Positions 1 through 7,355 of a DNA stretch of 64,000 nucleotides are shown piece by piece. Under the pieces are notes generated by a model, which ran no database searches, was not told where the DNA came from, and saw only the letters and a program-made list of their open reading frames with translations. This DNA comes from DASQFI01 sp035633215 (GTDB lineage Bacteria; Acidobacteriota; Vicinamibacteria; Vicinamibacterales; SCN-69-37). The stretch's first letter is position 1, and each line of letters opens with the position of its first letter. Made by a program: the position numbers and the translations under genes. The stretch spans positions 310,001 to 374,000 of the forward strand of contig DASQFI010000010.1 in assembly GCA_035633215.1 (NCBI GenBank), written 5' to 3'.

Positions 1-243
1 AGCGAGCCTGGCTCCGTCTATCTCCTCGCCGGCGCGCTGTTCTATGTCATCGGCTCCTTCGTCGTCACGCTCGTGTTCAACGTGCCTCGGAACAACGCTC
101 TCGCCAGAATGGACGCAGCCGCCGGAGATGCCGGGGGCGGATGGTCACGCTACGTCGCCGAGTGGACGGCCTGGAATCATGTCCGGCTGATTGCCTCGCT
201 CGTGGCGTCGGCGGCGTTCACGATCGCGTTCTCCTTGTTCTAA
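1..243 (+). CDS. DUF1772 (anthrone-oxygenase-like) membrane protein, C-terminal part
   Basis: This is the 3' end of a gene that begins before the window; frame 1 is open from the first base to TAA at 241-243 (80 residues visible). It contains a hydrophobic helix, then VTLVFNVPRNNALA, W..Y...WTAWNHVRL and a last hydrophobic helix. This pattern (FNVP.N..LA followed by W..WNHVR) is the hallmark of the DUF1772 family, small four-helix membrane proteins that include fungal anthrone oxygenases. The bacterial members have no settled function. The start and any upstream partner are not visible. The family call is fairly safe; the biochemical role is unknown. Confidence 0.75.
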   Translation, partial: SEPGSVYLLAGALFYVIGSFVVTLVFNVPRNNALARMDAAAGDAGGGWSRYVAEWTAWNHVRLIASLVASAAFTIAFSLF

Positions 244-376
244 ACTCGTATCGCGCCATGCGGCTTCGCCACGGTGTCTGGCGCACATCTTGCGCCGATC
301 CCGAGGTGCGGACGAGTGTCGTGGCGTCCGCGACGAGGTCACATGCGATGAGACCAGTCATGGCGAGTCCAGGATT

Positions 377-1831
377 GTGACGGACATCCCCGTGCCCGAG
401 GTGGCGGCGATTGCGACGCCCGTCCCGGCAGCCCCGCCGGTGCCGGGCCGGCGGCGCTACGACCGCTCCATTGTCGAAGGACCGCTCGGGCTGGCCGTCT
501 GGAAGATCGCGTGGCCCACGATGCTCACGAACATCATCGGCGGGCTGCAGGGCATCGTGGACCACGTGCTCGTCGGCAATCTCGTCGGCTTTGCCGCCAA
601 CGCCGCCATTGGCGTCGCCTGGCAGATCATCCTCGTCGTCATCATCTTCATCACGTCGCTGTTCACGGGCATGAGCGTGCTCGTGGCGCGCTTTGCGGGC
701 GCGGGCGACGAGGAAAAAGTCGATCGCGTCGTCTACCAGGCGTTCCTGACGGCCGTCGGCATCTCGGCGGGCATCATGGCGCCGATCGGCTACTTCGCGT
801 CGCCCTGGCTCCTCGATCTCGTCAACGCGGCGCCGGCGGTGAAAGCCGAGGCGCTCCCGTTCCTGCGCGTGATGTTCCTCTTCAGCAGCGGCATGCTGAT
901 CTTCTTCATGATCAGCGGCGCGCTGCGGTCGGCGGGCGACGCGCGGACGCCGATGATCCTCGGCATCGTCCTGACGGTGCTGAACCTGGTGCTGAACGTG
1001 ATCCTGATTCGCGGACTGGGTCCCATTCCTGCGCTGGGCACGGTCGGCTCGGCGATCGGCACGGTGATCGCCTCCGCCGTCGTCGGGGCGTACGCGATGT
1101 GGAAGCTCTGGCGCGGCGGATGGGTCGTCTGCTTCCCGCGCGGGCACGGCTGGGGGCCCGACTGGACGATCATCCGGTCGCTCTTTCGATTCGGGCTGCC
1201 CACCGGCATCCAGGGCATCGCGATGAACGTCGGGGGCGTGTTCATGCTGGCGTTCATCGGCTCGCTCGCCCAGAGCGCGGCCGCGCAGGCCGCGTTTGCG
1301 GTGTCGTACACCCAGCTGTTCTCGCTGATTACCTGGACGTCGGTCGGACTGATGGGCGCGGCCGCGACCGTTGCCGGGCAGAACCTCGGCGCGCGACAGC
1401 CTGAACGCGCCGATCAAGCCGTGCACATCGCCGCGCGGTACGGCGTGGGCGGCGCGGCCTTCGTGGGCGCGTTCTTCCTGTTCATCCCGCGGCAGCTGCT
1501 GGCGATCTTCGGCATGAGCGATCCGGCGGTCGTCGAGATCGGCGTGGAGCTCCTGCGCATCCTCAGTGTGTCCGGGTTGATGATCGCGGTCGCGCTCACC
1601 TACACGGGCGGACTGCAGGGCACGGGAGACACGCGCAGCCCGCTCTACATCTCGATTGCGTCACAGATCGTCGTCCCGCTCAGCATCTGCTTCGTGATTC
1701 AGCAGATGGGCAGCCTGGATCCGATCGACATCTGGATTGCGATCCTCGTCGGCCACGCGACGCGCTGTGTGCTGAGCGTCCTCCGGTTCAATCAGGGCAA
1801 GTGGCGCAAGATCGCGGTGGGGATTGACTAA
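377..1831 (+). CDS. MATE family efflux transporter
   Basis: A 484-residue inner-membrane exporter of the MATE (multidrug and toxic compound extrusion) family, which normally couples drug or metabolite export to Na+ or H+ entry. It has about 12 hydrophobic segments and family-typical stretches: AWPTMLTNIIGGLQGIVDHVLVG at the start of helix 1, GAGDEEKVDRVV after helix 2, SGALRSAGDARTPM between helices 4 and 5, and GLQGTGDTRSPL in the matching position of the second half, showing the internal two-fold repeat. The GTG at 377 is chosen because the frame upstream would encode an arginine-rich, non-membrane tail overlapping the previous gene. Its AGGA at 371-374 is too close to be an ideal ribosome site, so the start is uncertain. 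Substrate cannot be inferred. Confidence 0.9.
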   Translation: MTDIPVPEVAAIATPVPAAPPVPGRRRYDRSIVEGPLGLAVWKIAWPTMLTNIIGGLQGIVDHVLVGNLVGFAANAAIGVAWQIILVVIIFITSLFTGMSVLVARFAGAGDEEKVDRVVYQAFLTAVGISAGIMAPIGYFASPWLLDLVNAAPAVKAEALPFLRVMFLFSSGMLIFFMISGALRSAGDARTPMILGIVLTVLNLVLNVILIRGLGPIPALGTVGSAIGTVIASAVVGAYAMWKLWRGGWVVCFPRGHGWGPDWTIIRSLFRFGLPTGIQGIAMNVGGVFMLAFIGSLAQSAAAQAAFAVSYTQLFSLITWTSVGLMGAAATVAGQNLGARQPERADQAVHIAARYGVGGAAFVGAFFLFIPRQLLAIFGMSDPAVVEIGVELLRILSVSGLMIAVALTYTGGLQGTGDTRSPLYISIASQIVVPLSICFVIQQMGSLDPIDIWIAILVGHATRCVLSVLRFNQGKWRKIAVGID

Positions 1832-1970
1832 GCTCGCCGGGCGGCTCAGGCCCCGGAAAGCCGGTGGTGCGGACAGTCCGCAGACCGTTCAACATAAGCG
1901 CCTTTCCAGGGGCAGACAGTGACCGCTGACACGAAGAGGAAGGCCCAAAGGCTCAAAGCAGGAGCGCGCG

Positions 1971-3143
1971 TCACGGGTGTTTCACGCACCGAAACCCGAG
2001 GTGATTGGTGCTCGTGCCGACCTCGCCCTTACTGCGCGTGCCGACCAGGTAGCGCGTGCAGTACTGCGGCGTGCAGAGAAACGATCCGCCGCGCTGCACT
2101 CGCTTCTGGAGACCGGGCTCGGCCGGATCGAACGACGAGTCGGGTCCGGCAGGATTCCGCGCGACGCCACCCGAGGCCGCGAGTCTCGAGTAGTAGTCCG
2201 GGTGATACCAGTCGCTCGTCCACTCCCAGACGTTGCCCGCGACGTCATGCAGACCGTAGGCGTTCGGCGGGAACTGCGCGATCGGGGCGGTGCCGACGAA
2301 CCCATCCTCGCCGGTGTCGGTCACCGGAAAAGCGCCCTGGTGAATGTTCGCGTGGAACTTTCCGTGAGGCGTGAGGTCGTTGCCCCAGGCATACAGGTTG
2401 CCGGACGCGCCGCCGCGCGCGGCAAATTCCCATTCCGCTTCCGTCGGGAGCCGCTTGCCCGACCAGGTCGCGTACCCGAGCGCATCTTCATAGGCGACGT
2501 GCACCACCGGGTGGTTCCCGCGACCCGCGATCGTCTCGGAAGGGCCGCGAGGATGGCGCCAGTTCGCACCGGCGACATACTGCCACCACTGGAGCGCGTC
2601 ATGAAGCGGCACCGGTCCGGGCGGCGACGTGAAGACCGCCGATCCAGCGACGAGTGATTCGGGCGCCGCATTCGGAAATTCAGTTCGCGTCGGCCGCCGT
2701 TCGGCGACGGTGACGTACCCGGTGGCCTTGACGAACGCGGCGAACTGATCGTTTGTCACTTCAGTCGCGTCCATCCAGAACGCGTCCACCGCGACCCGGT
2801 GAACGGGCTGGGAGTCGCGGGTGATTCCCGCGACCTGGCAGAGGGAGTCGCTGGACGCGTCGCTGCCCATGGAGAACTCGCCGCCAGGAATCCAGACCAT
2901 GCCTGGCGGTGCAGGTCCAGGCGCGGGCGAACGATTGGCAATCGTCGGGGCAAACACCGCGGCGGTGGGCGCTGCGGGAAGGCCATCGATCACGCCTGAC
3001 GATGGGCCGGATGCCCGTGTCGAGAAGTATCCAGCGAGGCCGAGCCCCACGATGACCGCGAGACTCAGGAGAACGAGCGGCCGTCTGCCGCGTGTCTCTC
3101 TGCTTGATTGTGCGGGCACGAGAGTAAGATACCCGCGATCCAT
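1971..3143 (-). CDS. Formylglycine-generating enzyme (sulfatase-modifying factor), membrane-anchored
   Basis: This 390-residue protein belongs to the FGE/SUMF1 family, which oxidises the active-site cysteine of type I sulfatases to formylglycine. Residues about 22-42 form one hydrophobic anchor, so the enzyme should act outside the cytoplasmic membrane. The FGE domain runs from PPGMVWIPGGEFSMGS (about 80) to LGFRCV near the end, with EVTNDQFAAFV, RLPTEAEWEFAARGG and NVWEW in order. Both copper-binding catalytic cysteines are present at about 357 and 362 in RGGSFLCTPQYCTRY, which separates true FGE from look-alikes lacking them. The gene is divergent from a sulfatase 15 bases away, its obvious client. 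The ATG at 3143 is assumed; a GTG 24 bases further in is also possible. Confidence 0.9.
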   Translation of the reverse strand: MDRGYLTLVPAQSSRETRGRRPLVLLSLAVIVGLGLAGYFSTRASGPSSGVIDGLPAAPTAAVFAPTIANRSPAPGPAPPGMVWIPGGEFSMGSDASSDSLCQVAGITRDSQPVHRVAVDAFWMDATEVTNDQFAAFVKATGYVTVAERRPTRTEFPNAAPESLVAGSAVFTSPPGPVPLHDALQWWQYVAGANWRHPRGPSETIAGRGNHPVVHVAYEDALGYATWSGKRLPTEAEWEFAARGGASGNLYAWGNDLTPHGKFHANIHQGAFPVTDTGEDGFVGTAPIAQFPPNAYGLHDVAGNVWEWTSDWYHPDYYSRLAASGGVARNPAGPDSSFDPAEPGLQKRVQRGGSFLCTPQYCTRYLVGTRSKGEVGTSTNHLGFRCVKHP

Positions 3144-3158
3144 TCAGGGCCCCGAGAC

Positions 3159-4592
3159 ATGTCCAAGCTTCCCCGCGCGTTGATCGCGGCGTCGATTGTG
3201 TTGGCTGGCCTCGCCGGCCGGGATGTCGCGGCCCAGCGCGCGACGACCGCGCAGGCGCCGACGCGCCCCAACATCGTGATCATCTTTCCAGACAACCTGG
3301 GATGGGGCGAGGTCGGGGTCTACGGGAGCGTGCGCGGCGTGCCGACGCCGCGCCTCGATCGTCTCGCCGCACAGGGCCTGCGGCTCAACAACTTCAACGT
3401 CGAGTTCTCCTGCACCGTGTCCCGGGCGGCGCTCATGACCGGACGGTATGCCATTCGAACGGGCGCCGCTCAGGCCGCCGGCATCACGCTCTGGGAGGTC
3501 ACGATTCCCGAGGCGCTGAAGCCGCTCGGCTATGCGACCGCGCTGTACGGGAAGTGGCACCTCGGCGGCGACCGGCCCGAGGGCAAGCGCGAGCCGACCC
3601 ACCAGGGCTTCGACGAGTACTACGGCATCCCGCGAACGAGCAATGAGGCGCAGACAACGACGTCGCCGACGTTCAATCCGGCGACAACCCCGCCTCCGTA
3701 CATCTGGGAAGGGAAGGCAGGCGAGCCCTCGCGGAACGTGAAGGTCTTCGACCTGAACAGCCGGCGCATGATCGATAGAGAAGCAGCCGAGCGCAGCGTC
3801 GCGTTCATGGAACGCAACGTCAAAGCGAGGAAACCGTTCTTCCTCTACTACCCGATGACGCAGATTCACTTCCCGACGCTGGCCCACCCGGACTTCGACG
3901 GAAAGAGCGGCGCGGGGGACATCGGCGACGCGATGCGGGACGTCGATTACAACGTCGGCGTGGTGCTCGACGCGGTCGATCGCCTCGGGATCTCACGCAA
4001 CACGATCGTCTTCTGGTGCACCGACAACGGCGCGGAGGCGCGGCGTCCGTGGCGGGGCTCTTCGGGTCCCTGGAGCGGTTTCTACAACACGGTGATGGAA
4101 GGCGGCATTCGCACGCCCTGCATCGTCCGGTGGCCCGGCCGTATTCCCGCCGGCCGCGTGTCCAACGAGATCGTTCACCAGGTCGACATCTTCCCGACGC
4201 TGGCCGCGGCGGTGGGCGCGGACATCGTGCCGAAGGATCGCGCGATTGACGGCGTCAACCAGCTGCCCTTCCTGGAAGGGAAACAGTCCACCTCGAACCG
4301 CGACAACGTGATCTTCTATACCAACAACCAACTGCGTGCGGTCAAGTGGCGGGATTGGAAGCTGCACTATGCGTTTCAGCCCGAGCCGGGCGCCGCGGCG
4401 ACGCCACCGTTCATGCGCCTCTTCAATCTTCGCTCTGATCCTCGAGAGGAATCGGACGTGAAGGACGCCAATCCCTGGGCGCAAAGCGTCATGGACAAGA
4501 TCGTCGCAGCGTTCACGGCGACGACCGAGCGCTACCCGCACGTCCCGGTGGACGCGCCCGATCCGTACGTCCCGCCGAAACGGAACCAGTAG
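3159..4592 (+). CDS. Secreted sulfatase (alkaline-phosphatase superfamily)
   Basis: A 477-residue sulfatase predicted to hydrolyse sulfate esters in the periplasm. A signal peptide covers residues 1-25 (ALIAASIVLAGLAG...AQ). Type I sulfatase blocks follow in order: RPNIVIIFPDNLGWGEVG, the modification site CTVSRAALMTGR (Cys85), GKWHLG, and the metal site CTDNGA. Two departures from the canonical pattern stand out. The usual C-x-P-S-R is C-T-V-S-R, and the first metal motif is PDN instead of DD. Both sit in otherwise intact surroundings, so this may be a subfamily feature and not decay. The ATG at 3159 is chosen because it directly precedes the signal peptide; an earlier in-frame start at 3108 would overlap the divergent FGE gene. 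Substrate unknown. Confidence 0.88.
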   Translation: MSKLPRALIAASIVLAGLAGRDVAAQRATTAQAPTRPNIVIIFPDNLGWGEVGVYGSVRGVPTPRLDRLAAQGLRLNNFNVEFSCTVSRAALMTGRYAIRTGAAQAAGITLWEVTIPEALKPLGYATALYGKWHLGGDRPEGKREPTHQGFDEYYGIPRTSNEAQTTTSPTFNPATTPPPYIWEGKAGEPSRNVKVFDLNSRRMIDREAAERSVAFMERNVKARKPFFLYYPMTQIHFPTLAHPDFDGKSGAGDIGDAMRDVDYNVGVVLDAVDRLGISRNTIVFWCTDNGAEARRPWRGSSGPWSGFYNTVMEGGIRTPCIVRWPGRIPAGRVSNEIVHQVDIFPTLAAAVGADIVPKDRAIDGVNQLPFLEGKQSTSNRDNVIFYTNNQLRAVKWRDWKLHYAFQPEPGAAATPPFMRLFNLRSDPREESDVKDANPWAQSVMDKIVAAFTATTERYPHVPVDAPDPYVPPKRNQ

Positions 4593-4629
4593 AGCCGTTT
4601 TCGTTTCCGTGTAGCGAACGAAAACGGCT
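4593..4629. terminator. Hairpin after the sulfatase gene
   Basis: A perfect 13-base inverted repeat (AGCCGTTTTCGTT at 4593-4605, complement at 4617-4629) begins one base after the sulfatase stop codon. The stem contains T-runs instead of being followed by one, so it is a plausible terminator or 3'-end protector and not a textbook intrinsic terminator. Confidence 0.5.
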
Positions 4630-4630
4630 T

Positions 4631-4760
4631 GCGCGGTTTCTTACAACAGCTAGGCCAAAGGGGTCAGGTCTTGTATTGCAACATTTTCTGGAGGGGCACA
4701 CAAAAAATGTTGCAATACAAGACCTGACCCCTTTGGCTACATAAAAACGAAAACCGCGCT
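4631..4760. repeat. Nested inverted repeats: REP-like palindrome (family B) inside a split GCGCGGTTT hairpin
   Basis: Outer arms GCGCGGTTT (4631-4639) and AAACCGCGC (4752-4760) enclose a perfect 34-base inverted repeat at 4654-4687 and 4704-4737 whose arms contain GGGGTCAGGTCTTG followed by TATTGCAACAT. The same GGGGTCAGGTCTTG arm recurs at 12769-12884. The layout suggests a mobile palindrome that landed in the loop of an older hairpin. No transposase of the REP-associated (Y1/IS200-like) type is present in the window to explain its movement. Confidence 0.8.
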
Positions 4761-4764
4761 AGGG

Positions 4765-5349
4765 TCAGAGCTTGCGATAGACCGTCCGCGTCGTGGAGGC
4801 CGGGCCTCCCAGCGTGGCGGCCCTCGTGGTCTCCACGATCATCGACGTGGGCGATTCGAGCGACAGCACCTGTTTCACTTCCGCGGTCATCGTGCGGCCG
4901 CTGTCGGGATCGACAAATGGGTGCATCGTGGTGATGACCAGCTTGTCACCTTGCCAGGACGTCACCGAAGCTTGTGTCTGGATGCCACGTCCCATCATGA
5001 CGGAGTTCCGCGTCTCCGATCCGTCGAGCGCGTAGACGAACTTCAGCGGCGGTTGCATGTCGCCGCGTCCGAAGAAGGCGTATTCGACGACGAGCTTCGC
5101 CGCGTCCTGGGTGATGGTGATCGTCGAGCCCCAGCCGCTCCCCATGTCGCCCCGGCCGCGGCCCGCGCCGCCGCGCTGGCCGGCGGGCGCCTCACCCGCA
5201 CGTCCGGTTCCCGGGGCCGGCGCCGCGGCTGGATCCGGGTCGCTCGTCCACCGGCCCGCGAAGTTGGGTTTCGACTGTGCGGATACGGCCGCTGAGAGCC
5301 ACGCGACCGCGATGGCGCTGACGATCCACGTGTGAATGACGCGTTTCAC
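4765..5349 (-). CDS. Secreted hypothetical protein (acidobacterial small beta-sheet type)
   Basis: A 194-residue exported protein of unknown function. GTG at 5349 follows GGGAGG with 4 bases between, a strong ribosome site. Residues 1-24 are a signal peptide ending VSAQ. Next comes NFAGRWTSDP, a glycine/arginine-rich low-complexity stretch (about 48-70), then alternating beta strands (TITITQDAAKLVVEYAF, KLVITTMHPFVD, SMIVETTRAA). The pattern of an N-terminal F.G.W followed by strands with ITQ...L is common in small secreted acidobacterial proteins that look lipocalin-like or copper-resistance-like. I cannot assign a family more exactly. It stands alone, convergent with the sulfatase and divergent from the hydrolase at 5445. 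Confidence 0.75.
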   Translation of the reverse strand: MKRVIHTWIVSAIAVAWLSAAVSAQSKPNFAGRWTSDPDPAAAPAPGTGRAGEAPAGQRGGAGRGRGDMGSGWGSTITITQDAAKLVVEYAFFGRGDMQPPLKFVYALDGSETRNSVMMGRGIQTQASVTSWQGDKLVITTMHPFVDPDSGRTMTAEVKQVLSLESPTSMIVETTRAATLGGPASTTRTVYRKL

Positions 5350-5444
5350 GATGCCTCCCGGACAGCGTTGATTCTAATGAATCTTTTCTCAGTGCTCAGG
5401 CGCTGCTTCCTGGCTGCCAGCGAATCGGGTAAGTTCTCCCGTAT

Positions 5445-6215
5445 ATGCGGGCCCACGGCATTACCCGGCGCCGCTTCGCCGCGCTCATAGGCGGTGCGAT
5501 CGCGTCGTCGGCGTGCAGCGGCTCTGGCGGCTGCTATGTCGCGCTGCCCGCCGCGACATCGGACGGCCGGCTCAAGGCGCGTCCCGTGGCTGGTGTGAAG
5601 ACCACGGCGCAAGGCACGGCGGCGCTCGGTCTCGGTTCGGCGCGCGATGCCGTGCTGCAGATGCCGTCGAAGGCGGGGAGCGGCCCGTTCCCGCTCCTGG
5701 TCCTGCTTCACGGCGCCGGCGGCAGCGGCGAGCGTTTCTTGCGGCGGCTGAGCGCGGCTGGAGACGCGGCGGGCGTCGCGCTCCTCGCGCCGGACTCGCG
5801 CGGTACGACCTGGGACGCCATTCGCGGCGACTTCGACCAGGACGTCATGTTCCTGAACCGCGCGCTCGAGAAAGTGTTTCAGATGGTCGCGGTCGATCCC
5901 ACGCGCCTGGCGGTCGGCGGGTTCTCCGACGGGGCGAGCTACGCCGTCTCCCTCGGTCTGGTCAACGGAGACCTCTTCAATCGCGTCGTCGCGTTTTCTC
6001 CAGGATTCCTCGTCGACAGCACGCCGTACGGCAAGCCGCGCTTCTACGTCTCGCACGGCACGGCGGACCCGATTCTGCCGATCAACCGCTGCGGGCGCGT
6101 CGTCGTTCGGCTGCTGCGCACGCGCGGCTATGACGTGACGTTCCATGAGTTCAACGGCGAGCACGAAATCCCCAACGAGATCGCGACGGAGGGGATGTCG
6201 TGGGTGTCCAAATGA
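5445..6215 (+). CDS. Exported alpha/beta hydrolase (esterase/phospholipase type) lipoprotein
   Basis: A 256-residue alpha/beta hydrolase. The N-terminus has TRRRF followed by a hydrophobic run and an ASSAC lipobox-like end at about residue 25, so it is probably a lipoprotein and perhaps Tat-exported. The catalytic set is visible: oxyanion region LLHGAGGSG, nucleophile elbow GFSDGAS (Ser about 166), acid in HGTADPILP and histidine in FNGEHEIP. This arrangement is that of predicted esterases or polyhydroxybutyrate-depolymerase-like enzymes; substrate unknown. Its TGA (6213-6215) overlaps the ATG of the next gene as ATGA, so the two are probably translationally coupled, with repeat H1 starting at the junction. 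Confidence 0.85.
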   Translation: MRAHGITRRRFAALIGGAIASSACSGSGGCYVALPAATSDGRLKARPVAGVKTTAQGTAALGLGSARDAVLQMPSKAGSGPFPLLVLLHGAGGSGERFLRRLSAAGDAAGVALLAPDSRGTTWDAIRGDFDQDVMFLNRALEKVFQMVAVDPTRLAVGGFSDGASYAVSLGLVNGDLFNRVVAFSPGFLVDSTPYGKPRFYVSHGTADPILPINRCGRVVVRLLRTRGYDVTFHEFNGEHEIPNEIATEGMSWVSK

Positions 6216-7351
6216 CCTCGGGTTTCGTTTTACGTTTCTTGAAAAACGAAACCCGAGGTCTTTTCTTCTTCGCGGCTGTTCTGGCCGTTGCCCGGCAGCC
6301 AGCCGCGCCGCGCCATTTCGACACCGTCATCCACCTCGAGACGACGTCCGAGACCTCGGCGAACGTGAGCATGGGCGACCTCGACGGCGACGGCGATCTC
6401 GACCTCGTCCTGGCCAAGGGCCGCCATGATCCACTGATCGATCGCGTGTTGCTGAACGACGGCCGCGGCAAGTTCGTCGCGTCGAACCTTGGTCCGACCG
6501 CGGACCGCACCTATACGGCGGCGCTTGCCGATCTCGACGGCGATCGCGATCTGGACGTCCTCACGAGCAATGACACGCCGGATAAGAAGCTCGTCTACCT
6601 GAACAACGGCAAGGGCCAATTCATGGTGGCCGGCACCTGGGGCGTGCCCGAGTGGTCCACCCGAAACGCCGCTGTCGCGGACCTCAATGGCGATGGGAAG
6701 ATCGACGTGATCGCGGCGAACCGGCCGGGACCGAGCTTCGTGTGTCTGAACCAGGGCGACGGCAAGTTCGCGTCGCCATGCATCTCGATTCCCGCCGAGT
6801 CGGCGACGACCATTGTGCCGGCGGACTTCGACAAGGACGGCTTCATCGATCTTGCCGTGCCGAGCCGCGACGGAGGACAGAGCCGGATCTATTTCAACGA
6901 CGGCAAGGCTGGGTTCTCTCGAACGGCGCCGTTCGGTCCGCCCGATGCCGCCGCCCGCGTGGGCGCGGCCGCGGATTTCAATAACGATGGGTTCATCGAT
7001 CTGGCCGTGGGCGACGAAAAGACGGCGACGATGACGGTCTATTCAAATGACGGCAAAGGCCGACTGACGCCGGGTTTTCGCGTGGCCGACCCGAAACGCA
7101 CGCCGTACGCGATGACCTCCGGCGATCTGAACAACGACGGCAGTCCGGACATCGTGCTCGGGTACACCGCTGGGCCACATTCCGTCTTTTTCAACGATCG
7201 ATCCGGCGCGCGGTTCACCGAGGTCAAGTTTGGTGATCCGGCCGGCTCGGCGTATGGCTTCGCGCTCGGCGACATCAACGGCGACAAGTTTCCGGACATC
7301 GCGCTCGCGAGGTCGGGCGCGCCCAACGTTCTCTATCTGAATGAGAGATGA
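6212..7351 (+). CDS. Secreted FG-GAP/VCBS repeat beta-propeller protein
   Basis: A 379-residue protein built from about seven FG-GAP/VCBS-type repeats, each with a calcium-binding loop such as DLDGDGDLD, DLNGDGKID, DFDKDGFID, DFNNDGFID, DLNNDGSPD and DINGDKFPD. These form an integrin-like propeller usually used for extracellular binding. The ATG at 6212 overlaps the hydrolase stop as ATGA. The first 28 residues (hydrophobic LFFFAAVLAVA, then ARQ) read as a signal peptide, and they are encoded inside the inverted repeat H1 (6214-6260). Either the repeat supplied the signal peptide or true translation starts later. No catalytic motif is seen. Confidence 0.85.
   Translation: MTSGFVLRFLKNETRGLFFFAAVLAVARQPAAPRHFDTVIHLETTSETSANVSMGDLDGDGDLDLVLAKGRHDPLIDRVLLNDGRGKFVASNLGPTADRTYTAALADLDGDRDLDVLTSNDTPDKKLVYLNNGKGQFMVAGTWGVPEWSTRNAAVADLNGDGKIDVIAANRPGPSFVCLNQGDGKFASPCISIPAESATTIVPADFDKDGFIDLAVPSRDGGQSRIYFNDGKAGFSRTAPFGPPDAAARVGAAADFNNDGFIDLAVGDEKTATMTVYSNDGKGRLTPGFRVADPKRTPYAMTSGDLNNDGSPDIVLGYTAGPHSVFFNDRSGARFTEVKFGDPAGSAYGFALGDINGDKFPDIALARSGAPNVLYLNER
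6214..6260 (+). repeat. Inverted repeat H1 (family H), terminator-like
   Basis: Perfect 18-base arms, GACCTCGGGTTTCGTTTT at 6214-6231 and its complement at 6243-6260, with an 11-base loop and a TTTTCTTCTT tract after the right arm. On its own it would be a strong intrinsic terminator, yet it lies inside the start of an apparently coupled coding region. Related arms occur at 11962, 44331, 52229, 55731 and 60317. Confidence 0.85.
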
Positions 7352-7355
7352 CCTC

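Noticed and set aside
218..1426. A 402-codon minus-strand frame opposite the MATE gene
   Set aside because: It is arginine/aspartate-rich with no motif; the plus-strand frame encodes an unmistakable transporter.
3108..3158. Earlier start for the sulfatase giving an N-terminal extension
   Set aside because: The extension overlaps the divergent FGE gene and would place charged residues before a normal signal peptide that starts at 3159.
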